Shown here: one piece after another, positions 1 to 14,213 of the stretch | How the letters are laid out: the number at the start of each line of letters is the position of its first letter | How positions within the stretch are numbered: position 1 is the stretch's first letter | Source: Microglena sp. YARC | Lineage: Eukaryota > Chlorophyta > Chlorophyceae > Chlamydomonadales > Chlamydomonadaceae | Direction of reading: 5' to 3' | Length of the DNA stretch: 64,000 nt | Assembly (NCBI GenBank): GCA_022414725.1 | Contig: CM039463.1 | Location: 84,275,151-84,339,150, forward strand | Program-made: the position numbers and the translations under genes | The notes under the pieces: generated by a model | What the model was told of the DNA's origin: nothing | Database searches by the model: none | Seen by the model: only the letters and a program-made list of their open reading frames with translations

Positions 1-1352
1 CCAATTACACCCTTGGTGTCACTAACTAACGACTTCAGATTTGTACTCCTCTCGTCGAGACCTTCTCCATGGTGTACGTCACGCTCAAAAAATCGCACTG
101 GCAAGAAAGTTACACGAGGTACAAATAAAATTGGGAAAACGGTCGGACCCCCCCACCCACCCACCCACCCACCCACCCACCCCTCGTATCTCGGCCGCCC
201 GTAGGTGTATCGACATGATTTTTTTGTATCGACTATTGCTCGCGGTTCTCTATCCATATCGAACGTGCGGTACGAAATCTTTTTCCTTGCCCCCCCCTCG
301 TACATGTACATATATACCACTGACAGCAACAAGGCCGTAAATTAAAAACTAAAAACTGTAAGTAGTAAAAGGGTTATTTTGCTTAGCAGGCTGTCCAAAA
401 GGTTGCGAACAAAATATGCATCTACATACATGTACACACGTATATACATGTATGCCACTAGCAGGAACAAGGTAGTAAATTAAAACTAAAAGTAGTCAAT
501 AGGGTTTGATTTGCTTTATAGCAGGCTGTGTGAAAGGTGGCAAATGATACATACATATACATAAACGTTAATATATAAATGCAACTTGCAGGAAGGTAGT
601 AAATTAAAACTAAATGGAGTAAATAGGGCTATATTTGCTTTATAGCAGGCTGTGCAAAAGGTTGCAAAAGATACATACATTTGCATACGTATACATTAAT
701 GCCACTAGCAGGAGCAAGGTAGCAGACAATCTGACCGCCATTATCAACCTGAGGTGAACAGCCCATGTCGCGGGTTCATGCACAGGTGGCGTGGCCTGAC
801 CGCCATTATCAACCTGAGGTGAACAGCCCATGTCGCGGGTTCATGCACAGGTGGTGTGGGCTGAAGCTCTCGGTTGACACTGAACCCTTATAATAATAAG
901 TCAGCTGTGCGAAAGGTTGCAGAGCAGATCCCCTCCATCAATAGAAAAAAAACAATGTACGAAATACAAAAATACGTTTTGTAATCTGTCCCAATACTGC
1001 GTGATATTGCCCGAAATCTCATTACAATAAAAATCGATCTACACAAAATGCATCGCAATCCATTCCACTACTGCATGTTATTGCCCAGAATCTCAATACA
1101 CTCAATTTGATGCCCGGAATCAGCAATTTGATGCCCGAAATCTTGAACAATTTTATCATTTGATTTGATTTTGTTTATGCTTACTCGCAAGTAAGTGGGC
1201 CCCTCCCCTGCCCTTCCCTTAGGGAGGGGTCCCACTTGCTGGGTGTTTTCTGCAGGAAAGGTTTCCGCGCAGTTCCCCTCCATCATTTTATGGCCCAAAA
1301 TTCAGACATTCGATTTGATTTCGTTTTCGCTTCTTTCGATGTGTTGTTGCAG
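1..1352 (+). repeat. intron of the IDH gene with acceptor-containing repeats
   Basis: This stretch is intronic, because the first recognisable exon begins at 1353. From about 340 to 725 it holds roughly three copies of a 120-130 bp unit that starts with an AAATTAAAACTAAA-like run and ends with GCAGGCTGTGNNAAAGGTTGC. That end is a degraded copy of the acceptor and first bases of the exon at 1353. Further copies of the exon start lie at about 902 and 1257. A C-rich run (CCCACCCA units) is at 151-183. No other exon was recognised here; the 5' part of the gene lies outside the window. Confidence 0.6.
732..863 (+). repeat. 66-bp tandem duplication
   Basis: Two adjacent near-identical copies start with GACCGCCATTATCAACCTGA at 732 and 798. 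They lie in the intron before the first visible IDH exon. No coding content was recognised. Confidence 0.85.
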
Positions 1353-5436
<4,084 letters not shown>

Positions 5437-7682
5437 ATTGGATTGGTGTTGTCGTCAATCTACAGAAGTACACAGTGGTTCGGGATTGTACTGCACCACG
5501 GGGTCTACAGGGTTTAGTCTACAACAATTGGACTGGATTCTTACATGGTTTTTCAGCCACCTCTGGGCTGCTCGCCGTCTTCCAATGTTAAGTTCCCCCG
5601 TGCGATACCCACGGAAACCAGGGGGCCAACTACACGGATTAGACAGTTTAAAGACCTTGACTTGCAGGTTGACCCGTTAGAAGGTTGAAGAACGGTACCT
5701 CTTCAGTAGACTACGTAGTAGTAAGCATAGTAATCTTTATCCAGTTTCATTAGGAGGAATTGTTATACCGCCCCTGAATGGGTAGCGACTTCAGTGCATC
5801 AGGCGAACTGCTGGAGGAGCAAAATGAATGCGCTGCAGACCCTAAGCGTTCGGCAAGTTGCTAAGGCAGTCACGTCACGTCACACTCTTAGGCAGTCACG
5901 TCACATCACAAGGGCGGTCACGCCCTTGTTTGCTCTGCTAACAGTCCCATGTTGGCTCAAAGCTGATGGGAATTGCCTGTTCTTGAACTTGATTACTTGG
6001 CTCCAGCCAACAATTTGGCTGCTCCGCTGTATACCGGTACTGATGGGGGAAGGACCTGTTCAGCTCAGGGAACTTGAACTTGGTTACATAGCTTCTGCCA
6101 GCAATTTGGTCATCGCCGTTTTCAACTCAAGGAAAGCAGCCCTTAATGAGACTTCACTCATGCCCTCCCCGACCCGCCCGATCCTTTTGGACATTTCAGG
6201 TTAATATACATGGACGAATACACTTAGTGCTGACAATAACGCTTGCTTGCTGCAATCTTGCCTGCTTGCTGCAGTAATGCCACAGTATTGCCTATCGCCT
6301 ATCTTATCTGGATGAGTTGGATGACCCCTCTCGGATGTTGTGGAGCGGGCTTGTCTTGGTTCAGCAATGGCCTGTCGATGACGAAGTATTGTAATATATG
6401 GACACTTGAACTTAAACTTGGAGACATAGCTTCAAGTCCTTCAACCAGCAATTTGTCTGCTCACCCTCGCAGTATTTGTCTCTTTTACCAGGAACACCTG
6501 AACGGACTCCCGAGCTACCGGGCTACAAAGACCTGGGATGAGGATCTATTCCCTCACTTTAACTTGAACATGCAATACCTTGTAACATGTGTGACCCCTT
6601 TGTCACGGAAAACCCTACCTTGCCCGGCCTTCGCATGACATATTTACCTTGGAATGTCGTTAACTGGAAATAATTTTTGGCGGAGCCCACTTTTCAAGGG
6701 GGCGGGAGCCCCCAGAGCGCCAGGGTTACCCATTTGTCCGTCGGTGGGGGGAAGCTACTAGGGTTTAGGGTATAGGAGATCTGGCTTGTGGGTAGTAGCT
6801 TCCCCCCTCCTTGTCCGTCCGACCAACCGACCGACTCACCGACCGGCGACCGTCTGATCGAGGCGAAGCCTGACACGTCAGCCAACGGCCTCGTCAACTA
6901 CCTCGCTTCCGTCGCGATCACTCTCCGCCCATTTGTAGTGTCACATGCGACGCTGCATAGAACTTATCATTCGAGGTCATCTGGTTTGCAGGACTGCTTA
7001 GCTTGCAGCCCTCGACGCCACTGCCCTATCAGGGGGCAGCGTCGTCGATGTACTGCTAAGTACCGTCAGACAGTTCAGTTGTTTTCACGGTCTTCTACTC
7101 TTAGTAACAATTTTCGCAATTTCTAAAGTCACCTCGATCGCCAGACTTTTCAGTTGTTTTCACTGTCTTCTACTCATTGTAACAATATTTTTCACTTATC
7201 ATTCGAGGCACTCCCTGGTCTTAAATTCCTCCGAATTGATACAGATCAATTCTCCACCGAGCAGCAAGTCATCATATTATCTAGGTTCTGCGCTTGAGGA
7301 TTGAAATTCTCAAGTTTGGAAAAAACCTTTTTGCCAATGAGGATACCCACAAACTGCAATATCCCCTGAACTATCCTATCATCTATTCTGCTTAATTACC
7401 GTATACCTGGCTACCTCAAAAGTTAGCATACCTTCGCGGACTAAAGTAACTAACCCAACTCAAGAGGCTATCGGCGGAAGGCTAAACGTCATATCATAAA
7501 TTCAGCTGTGGAGTAAGTACCGACGCGTTTTCTCCTGTCGTCCCTTCTCGAATACCTCCTATGCGTCTTTGGCCTTGGACATTGGATTCATTTCACGGAC
7601 TTGATTTGCAATCTTCTTTTGAACCTAGGTGCGTGCGGACTGTGGAACTGCAGGTCGGTAGTCAAATTCTCAAATTGACACA
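5437..7682. repeat. noncoding region with diverged repeats
   Basis: No gene was recognised. Contents: a segment at about 5528-5675 that recurs at 62757-62890; three diverged copies of a CTTGAACTTGGTTACATAGC..CAGCAATTTG unit between about 5970 and 6470; an inverted repeat GGGGGGAAGCTACTA / TAGTAGCTTCCCCCC (about 6745-6809) with a 35-bp loop containing GGGTTTAGGG; and two copies of TTCAGTTGTTTTCACNGTCTTCTACTC at about 7073 and 7150. The first part is presumably the IDH 3' UTR. Confidence 0.5.
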
Positions 7683-7996
7683 ATGGCTACAGTCAAAAGT
7701 GGCGAAGCTATGCTCCGAGAGCTGCTGTTGGGGCAACCGGTGGATGTGGATGAAGCTAAATCCGAGCGTGAGGGCCTGCAGCTTTTTAAATTGGCCAAAG
7801 CAGTAACCTTTTCGTGCTCGGACAGAGGAAAGTCCATAACCTCCAAGTCAGTGGTAGTTGACCTCCGCAAGCGATGCCTTCTGAGCAATGGTGCCTACGG
7901 CCAGCGTCTTGCAGAGATGGAGTTGGGCAAAAGCATTGTACCGGTAGCCAAACGCAAATTTGTAGCCACACCTCCCCTGCCCCCCCCCCCCCCCGC
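7683..7996 (+). pseudogene. small host protein, N-terminal part (interrupted by element A1)
   Basis: The frame opens at ATG 7683 in a good eukaryotic start context (ACAATGGCT) and runs for 104 codons up to the A1 insertion site in a poly-C tract. The N-terminal part is mixed-charge and probably helical (MATVKSGEAMLRELLLGQ); the end is basic then proline-rich (VAKRKF, TPPLPPPPP). The rest lies beyond the insertion at 14049-14213. I do not recognise the family. Joining the two parts is off by one base, which poly-C length change or miscounting would explain. It could also belong to an older mobile element. Confidence 0.45.
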
Positions 7997-8224
7997 TGTT
8001 AATGTAAGATTGTTACAACGGCATAGGCTCGATAGAGAAGAAGATGCTATTAAGCGCAACAGGCGCAATCATATAGAATAGAAATGTGTACTGCAGGGTA
8101 CTGCAGTCACGTGCAGGCCACAGCTAGTCGGTGGCCTGGCGGCAGGCAATGCGGTACCAGGAGGGAAAGGTACCGGTGTGCATTATGCCGACTCAGAGAC
8201 TGATATATAAATCAGTCAATAACA
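7997..8224 (-). repeat. 3' LTR of A1
   Basis: 228 bp; in element orientation it runs TGTTATTGACTG...CATTAACA. It pairs with 13816-14043. The purine tract GGGGGGA lies just outside it at 8225-8231, read on the minus strand. Confidence 0.92.
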
Positions 8225-8936
8225 TCCCCCCCAATTCAAGGTATTGTTGAGCTCAAGAATTCCTGGAATTAACTGAGGGGCATAAGAAAATTAAAAATAT
8301 AAAAGCTAGGGAGACTTTGGGAATTTCTAGGAGCTGAAAGGGAGGAATCACTTTAGCAGGGGTCTTCAAAGAAAAGTCAGTCTCCTGGGGTAGCTGGCTA
8401 GGTAAGGAACACTGCAGGTAGGCTGCAGGCTAAGTAGCAGAAAGGCTGCTGAGAAGGTGCAAGGAAACTGCAGGTAAGCTGCAGGCTAGGTGGCAGAGAG
8501 GCTGCTAGGAAGGTATAAGGAAACTGCAGATAGGCTACAGGCTAGAGCAGATATCTGCCATGGGGCTGGACTTAAGTGCTGCAGAGGGCTGCAGATAGGC
8601 TGCAGGGAGACTGCTGGGAAGCTGGGGACAGGAAAGTCCAGGCTTGGTTAAGGCATGTGAAGATGTCCTTGGTTACGAGAAGTGGCATGATTCGAGACTA
8701 GAGGATTTGTCTTTTTGGCATGATGTCTGGACTAGTCCCCCCATAATTTGGGTGAGCTACATTAGGTAGGCCCTAAATTAAAGCTAAGACATCAAGGAGA
8801 GACGGAAAAAAAAATCCAAATGCAGAAGGGGTGCTGCCTGTGGGAGTACATGGGGCAGTACACTAGGCAGGTAGTCTAAAAAATTCTAGAGTGTTCAAGT
8901 CTATCCAAAAGATGAAGAGCAATGTAGGAAACTGAA
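8225..8936 (-). repeat. A1 3' untranslated region with about 62-bp repeats
   Basis: About three copies (8400-8620) of a GAAACTGCAGGTAGGCTGCAGGCTAG..GCAGAGAGGCTGCTR unit, unrelated to the LTR. No coding frame was recognised. The region runs from the stop codon of the second A1 frame to the purine tract. Confidence 0.6.
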
Positions 8937-9387
8937 TTAAGTGTTTGGCTGGCTGGGGAAGCCATCAAGGTCAAGTTGCTGGCAGACCTGGGCAAGGAAC
9001 TGGTCAAATGACTTGGGAGCTAGGCTGGGGGGGGTAAGAATGTTGATAAATGTGAAGTCCATGGGGCTCCAGGTCATGCTGAGGTGGTTGACACATAGCA
9101 CTTTGCCTCCAGGATGTGCACAGCTCCTGGGGTCCATGATCATCTTAGGCCTGAATGAGAGTGTGTGAGCATGTGCATTGACCATGGCAGCTTGGAGACA
9201 AATGGCCCACTGTAGAGTGGGTCTGGCTGTGATAGAAACAGTGGGGTAGGCTTGCACCATTTGCTGGAGTCTGCTGTTGTGCTTGATGATAGGGCTGCAG
9301 GCATCAGATGGCTCCTTGTGCATTGACCTGTGTGGGAACTGTTCTCTTTCAGAAGCCAGCAGGGTAGGGAACTTGCTGGTGAATGCT
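8937..9387 (-). pseudogene. A1 second ORF, C-terminal piece beyond the LINE fragment
   Basis: This minus-strand frame ends at 8937 with DLDGFPSQPNT. It is the downstream continuation of the 11584 frame after the LINE tail at 9388-9556. No known domain was recognised; it lies where integrase would be expected, but no zinc-binding HHCC or DDE pattern is visible. Confidence 0.5.
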
Positions 9388-9556
9388 GTGGTTGGGAGTT
9401 TGGTTTGTTTGTCCTCGACACACCCCTGATGTAATGGGGTTTTTTGCTTTGTGGGTGCTTTTTCTTTTTGTTTAAAGCACAGAGTCTCATACACCCTCGC
9501 GGTGTCAAGTAGACTTTAACATGTAATGTAATGTAATGTAATGTAATGTAATGTAA
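9388..9556 (+). mobile_element. LINE 3'-end fragment inside A1
   Basis: It starts near GGTTGGGAGTTTGG, contains CCTCGACACACCCCTGATGT and CACCCTCGCGGTGTCAAGTA, and ends in seven TAATG repeats, the tail expected of a non-LTR retrotransposon. The same sequence occurs inverted at 12259-12410 as the 3' end of a longer LINE copy. This copy is 5'-truncated to about 170 bp. Confidence 0.75.
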
Positions 9557-11584
9557 TGTGATGAGCTTGGACAGTGGAGGCCTGGGCTTGATGTTGAAAG
9601 CTGGTGAAGCAGGCCTGCTGTTCAGGTGGTGTAGGGTGCATCCAAAACGTGTGAGACTAAGGGTGGAGTTGTTGGAGAAGTAGATGTGGTTGACATTCTG
9701 ATTAACTGCTCCCAGTGGTAGTCCAATGTCTGGTGAACTGTTGACCAGTATCCATTGGTCCCAGGTAGTTGCTGTGGCTAGATCAGATGGCTTGAGTGGC
9801 CCATCTCCATCTATTGGACCATCATATTCCTCATAGTTGGTCCTGATCTGGTCACTGAGGAGTTCCATCTCTGCTCTGGCTCGTTGCAGGCCCAGGTTGT
9901 CCAGATGTTGTTGGAGGTCTGGAGTGGTTTCAGGAGGGTCATCTACTCCTAGTCCAGGGTCATCCTGGGGCTTGTGTACCTCTGGATGAATGAGCTCTGG
10001 CATGTCATCACTGTCAGTATCATCAGGGTCTTCCAGATTGTCTGCATTGGAAGGGGAATGGTACTGGCAGATAGGGGGAGGATGGTCCTGGAGGTCTTGG
10101 TCTGCATCCACATGAGTGGGTGGGTACTGCCCTGTCTCAGAATCAGTGTGGGGTGCAGATGGAGCAGAAGTAGAGGGGAAGTCCTGTAGGTCTTGATCTG
10201 CCTCCACATGAGTGGGTGGGTACTGCCCTGTCTCAGAATCAGTGTGGGGTGCAGATGGAGCAGAAGTAGAGGGGAAGTCCTGGAGGTCTTGAGCTGCCTC
10301 CACATGAGTGGGTGGGTGCTGCCCTATCTCAGAATCAGTGTGGGGTGCAGATGGATCAGAAGTAGAGGGGTGGCAGTCTTGATCAGCTCTACTGGGGGAG
10401 GTCTCATGAGTGGGTGGGTACTGCCCTGTCTCAGAGTCAGTGTGAGCTGATGGAGGCTTGGTAACCATCATGATGTAGGCAATGGTAGGGTCCACAGGGA
10501 TAGAGGGATTACTGGCAGGGACTGGTGAAGTTTGGGTAAGGTAGAGTCCATGCCTTTTGGGGCATGAGAGGAGCAGTTTGGTACCAGATGGTCTTGGGAT
10601 GGAGAGTGTGGCTTGGGTCTTGGACAGGTGAACTTGTAGGTCTGGGCACAGGCTGGTGGCTGCATGAATGCTAATGATGTTGGGCATGTTGCAGTCAGCA
10701 AGAAGTACATTGTTCAGGATGATCAGAGTCCTGCCATGGCCCTTGATCTTGGCCTTTCCTATCTGCTTGCAGAGGATAGGTGGAGATTCTTGATCTGCCA
10801 GCTGCAGCCTAATAGGCTGTTGGAGGTCCTGAATGTCATGCAGATGGGAGATGTTACTTGTTGCATGAGAGTGTGCTGCAGTATCTATGATCCATTCTGT
10901 CTGCAGTGCTGCCTGGAAAACTTCTCCATCTTCTATAGTGCATTCATCAGCAGCACTTATTTGTCCAAAGAATGCTGTATCAGCCAGGGGGTCAGGTGGC
11001 AAGGCAAAAGAAACAGACTTGCCTCTGGTTGGTGTAGCAAAAGTCATGGGCTGGAGGTTGTCCTCATCCAGTGCCAGGGACAGGAAGTTGTGTTGTTCAC
11101 CCTCACTGTCAGAGTTGGAGGTGGACTGATCACCATCAGCAACATGGGCATGGCGTCCCTTGCTTGGGTATCTCCTTTGACGCCTCCTGGCTGGACTGGT
11201 CTTCTTGGGGTCCTTCTTGTCGTCATGATCCTTGTCATTTCTGTCTTTAGGGGGTGACTTAGATCCATGGTCAGCTTCATCTGAGTCTGCTGGCCTGAAA
11301 GCCAGATCAGTGTCATCACTGGTGCACTCTCTGGAGTTGTGGCCTATTCCCCCACAGTTCCAGCAGGTCATCGTCTTGTGGTTGATGGTCCTGTCTCTGA
11401 ATGGGAGGTGCTTGCTGTTGAAAGGCCTCCTGGACCTGTAGGCTGCAGCTGCCAGCTCAGCCTCTTCGGGAGATGGTGCAGGGTCAACTTGCTTCACTAA
11501 GCACCAGTTGAAGAGGGCACTTTGGAGCATGGAAAAGGTGGTTATATATAGCAGTAGGGTTGAACTGATTGATGTAACCATCAT
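9557..11584 (-). CDS. A1 gag C-terminus and protease polyprotein
   Basis: Minus-strand frame opening by 11584. Residues 74-87 form a CX2CX4HX4C knuckle (CWNCGGIGHNSREC), the nucleic-acid-binding motif of gag. WIIDTAA at 231-237 (D234) matches the copia aspartic protease active site, with T in place of the usual S. A long acidic, Pro/Ser/Thr-rich region follows, containing three 32-residue repeats (PTHVEADQDLQDFPSTSAPS type; 96-bp spacing at 10089, 10185 and 10281). Integrase and RT should follow but do not. The frame overlaps the upstream gag frame by about 100 nt and is offset by +1, so either a programmed +1 shift or a 1-nt indel near 11540 (TTTTCC) joins them. Confidence 0.75.
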
Positions 11585-12161
11585 ATTCAGAGCGGGAGTT
11601 CAGTCCCTTGACAATGAGGTTCAGGTAGTTGCTGGTGGAGACGATGTGGAGATTTGCTATCTTGGGAATCTGGGAGTACAGGTCAGCCGCCCTGGAGAGG
11701 TATGTCTGCAGGGATTCAGTAGGTGTCATACGTAATCCCATGATGGCAGCCAGGGTGGTATGCTCTAGCCTGCTGCCATCCTCAGAGTACAGGGCATCTA
11801 GAAACCTGAAAGCTCTAGTGGCCATATCTGTTTGGGCATGGATGGCCTGCTGGATCCCATCTGATACATGGTCTATGATGATCTTGAAGGCCTTGTTATT
11901 CTTCCAGGTCGAGATCCTGTTGGGGACACCAATCCTAGGGGCAGCCGGAACAGCTGGGTCAGTAGCCGCAACAGGAGGGTAACTAATATCATCAGCAGGG
12001 TAACCATCAGAGTCATCAGGCTCGCCAGCGACGACCGCTTGTTGGCAGTCGAAAGCAACGGCAATGGTATCCCTATCTGATTTGAGGGCAAGGAGGATAT
12101 TCTGCCTGGCGCTACGCCAGGTGTAGAGGTTGTTACCGGTGAATATTCTGGGAGGTTGCAT
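11484..12161 (-). CDS. A1 gag protein, N-terminal ORF
   Basis: 225 codons on the minus strand starting MQPPRIFTGNNLYTWRSARQ. The pattern FxGxNxYxWR near the N-terminus, followed by a helical region with ATRAFRFLDALYSED and MTPTESLQTYLSRAADLYSQ, is typical of copia gag (retrotran_gag/UBN2 type). Gag forms the particle that packages element RNA. The frame stops at 11484 while the next frame continues into the zinc knuckle. The start is the first ATG after the 5' untranslated region. Confidence 0.75.
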   Translation of the reverse strand: MQPPRIFTGNNLYTWRSARQNILLALKSDRDTIAVAFDCQQAVVAGEPDDSDGYPADDISYPPVAATDPAVPAAPRIGVPNRISTWKNNKAFKIIIDHVSDGIQQAIHAQTDMATRAFRFLDALYSEDGSRLEHTTLAAIMGLRMTPTESLQTYLSRAADLYSQIPKIANLHIVSTSNYLNLIVKGLNSRSEYDGYINQFNPTAIYNHLFHAPKCPLQLVLSEAS

Positions 12162-12258
12162 TGTGAGGTCTTCTGTGTAGGAGTCTTGGCGTTGTAGGTC
12201 GGAGTGTTGGGGAAGGGAGAGTTACGAGGGCGGGGCAGGGGAAGAGGGGAGGGAGTGT

Positions 12259-13417
12259 GTTACATTACATTACATGTTAAAGTCTACTTGACACCGCGAG
12301 GGTGTATGAGACTCTGTGCTTTAAACAAAAAGAAAAAGCACCCACAAAGCAAAAAAACCCATTACATCAGGGGTGTGTCGAGGACAAACAAACCAAACTC
12401 CCAACCACCGTTTTGGTGGCGTAGGTATTAAACCCCCTAGAGCAGGACCCAGATCTCAACCACTTACAGTGGCGGAGGTAAGAAGCTAACAAATGAGAAG
12501 TCACAAGAAGAAAAAAAGGGATAATAAATTACGGTGCCACTAAGCAGTCCAGGGCTTCCTGTCTTGCTCTTCTACAAGTAGAAAGATAGTCGGCTAGGTT
12601 GCTCCAAAAAGACTTAGTGCCATTTCCATCCATAAAGGTTCTGAATGTGGAATCGCAGAATTCCACATTCCATACGGTTAAGTCGGTATCCTCATGGACA
12701 TGCCTATAAATATCTTTCAACAGCTTCTGGTAGCGAAGGCGAATATCATTATAAAAAGGGCACTCAAACATATGCATTTCATCCTCAGGTTTTTGGAACC
12801 CACACATTTGACAGTGTCTCATTGAGCGAGGGATGTGTGCTCTATCCAACACCCTCATTCTTTCTGTGTTCAGCCAATGGGAACCCATTCTAAACTGTGC
12901 TATAGAACGAATCTGATCCTGCTTATGTAAGGCGGATGTAAAGGGAATCAAGCCATTCTCATCATTGCTGTTGGCTGCGAACCATTTTTGGTGTCGGAGG
13001 CGTTTAAAGCCAACCCTTCTCTCATCAGGGATGTCTCTAACTACATTGGTGTCACTTGGGTACTTAAACCTCCATGACTCAAAAACTTCAAACATAATAC
13101 CTTCGACATCGGCAGCCTCCAAAATGTTGATGTTTTTACTGGATCCTAGCTTGTGGAGAGCACAACGCAAGTCATGAACCCAGCCAGTGTTGGAGTCAAA
13201 AGATTCCTCAAGAGCCATTCTAATGAGATCCTCAGGTTCTTTATGTATGGTCTTGTTCCAGAAGCGCAAAGCTTGTTTAAGCCAAGCAAAACACAACGGG
13301 GTTCTACCCAGCTCTTCCATGATAATATTAGATGTAGTAGATTGGCAAACACCCAACATTTGTTTAAGTATACCTCTATGCCATTTCTCACAAGCATGGT
13401 CATGTGTGTGGGAATCG
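12259..13417 (-). mobile_element. 5'-truncated LINE inserted in the A1 leader
   Basis: Minus orientation. The A1 leader is interrupted between 13418 and 12258: element A2 (40728-40810) keeps the leader sequence continuous here. The insert holds the C-terminal part of a LINE polyprotein, a 3' UTR shared with the fragment at 9388-9556, and a TAATG tail at 12259-12277. CACAC-like bases flank both ends and may be the target duplication. Confidence 0.8.
12529..13359 (-). CDS. LINE polyprotein, C-terminal domain (partial)
   Basis: 276 codons, stop TAA. It starts MLGVCQSTTSNIIMEELGRT, the usual LGVxKST..ELGR block downstream of the reverse transcriptase in non-LTR elements. A CX2CX9HX3C cluster is at residues 183-200 (C183, C186, H196, C200), set in HIPRSMRHCQMCGF and HMFECPFY, as in many LINE C-termini. 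The RT and endonuclease are missing through 5' truncation. Just upstream the frame shifts by one base (LVRNGIEVYLNK is in the neighbouring frame), so the copy is dead. Confidence 0.78.
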   Translation of the reverse strand: MLGVCQSTTSNIIMEELGRTPLCFAWLKQALRFWNKTIHKEPEDLIRMALEESFDSNTGWVHDLRCALHKLGSSKNINILEAADVEGIMFEVFESWRFKYPSDTNVVRDIPDERRVGFKRLRHQKWFAANSNDENGLIPFTSALHKQDQIRSIAQFRMGSHWLNTERMRVLDRAHIPRSMRHCQMCGFQKPEDEMHMFECPFYNDIRLRYQKLLKDIYRHVHEDTDLTVWNVEFCDSTFRTFMDGNGTKSFWSNLADYLSTCRRARQEALDCLVAP

Positions 13418-13815
13418 GCGATCCAAAGGGATCCAGCGGATTACCGGAGGGGTGAACGTTGCCAAGCGGCAATGTTCGACGACAGAAGCTTCTGTTAAGC
13501 TGGAGGCGTAGACAAATTGATCGTCTGAGATCAATACAGCACTGTGTGGGTCTCGGTGAGGGCGTCGTCCTATACTCACTTCATAGATTTCGGTGACTTG
13601 TGGTCGCTCTTGCTTGCTCCAGTCGTAGGACGCAGTGGCAGATCCAAGGATTCTTGGTAGGAAGCGGCAGGCGGAGCAGCGGGAAGTAGGATCCGCACAG
13701 GGAGTCCAGGTGCTTAGTTAAAACTCGGGCCTTCGACAAGTCAGAGGGGAACTGAATCCGAACGCGGAAATCAGCGGCTGTTCTTCGTTAGCGTCTAAAG
13801 ATGGCGCACATAACC

Positions 13816-14043
13816 TGTTAATGTAAGATTGTTACAACGGCATAGGCTCGATAGAGGAGAAGATGCTATTAAGCGCAACAGGCGCAATCATATAGAATAG
13901 AAATGTGTACTGCAGGGTACTGCAGTCACGTGCAGGCCACAGCTAGTCGGTGGCCTGGCGGCAGGCAACGCGGTACCAGGAGGGAAAGGTACCGGTGTGC
14001 ATTATGCCGACTCAGAGACTGATATATAAATCAGTCAATAGCA
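13816..14043 (-). repeat. 5' LTR of A1
   Basis: 228 bp, TGC...ACA in element orientation. It is almost identical to 7997-8224 and related to the LTR at 40153-40397. Its inner edge is followed directly by GGTTATGTGCGCC, the proposed primer-binding site. Confidence 0.92.
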
Positions 14044-14048
14044 CCCGC

Positions 14049-14213
14049 CCCCCCTGCCCCCGCCAGGCGGTCCTGACAAGCATATCTACAGACCTGCGAG
14101 CAAGAGTGGTGCTATGAAGTGTGCTTCGTGTGGGTGCTACAGCCGCGGACTCACTGACACAGGCAGGTGTGCTTGCGGGAAGAAGCGTAAGAACTATTAT
14201 TAGTTGGCAGTTG
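14049..14213 (+). pseudogene. small host protein, C-terminal part
   Basis: This continues the frame broken at 7996. It encodes a Pro/Gly linker, then GPDKHIYRPASKSGAMKC, then a Cys-rich end with C, CxC and CxC spacing (CASCGC, RCACGKKRKNYY), and stops with TAG at 14211-14213. The Cys cluster followed by a basic tail suggests a small metal-binding nucleic-acid-associated protein, but I cannot name a family. Beyond the TAG the same frame stays open for 42 codons (see 14214-14342). Confidence 0.45.

Larger units (their letters stand above)
7997..14043 (-). mobile_element. LTR retrotransposon A1 (Ty1/copia-type, gag-protease only)
   Basis: The element is on the minus strand. Its LTRs at 13816-14043 (5') and 7997-8224 (3') are almost identical. 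The target-site duplication CCCGC is at 7992-7996 and 14044-14048. GGTTATGTGCGCC follows the 5' LTR directly and a GGGGGGA purine tract abuts the 3' LTR. Inside are a gag ORF, a second ORF with a CCHC knuckle and aspartic protease motif, and a long acidic repeat-rich region. I found no integrase, reverse transcriptase or RNase H, so it probably depends on another element for movement. Two LINE insertions lie inside it. It splits a small host gene. Confidence 0.88.

Noticed and set aside
5794..6204. 136-codon plus-strand frame downstream of IDH
   Set aside because: It overlaps diverged noncoding repeats, has no recognised motif and no splice or start context that supports it.
14211..14213. TAG recoded as Gln (as in some ulvophyte algae) to extend the small protein
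   Set aside because: TAG ends the IDH gene and the intact B1 RT frame in this window, so it is used as a stop here.
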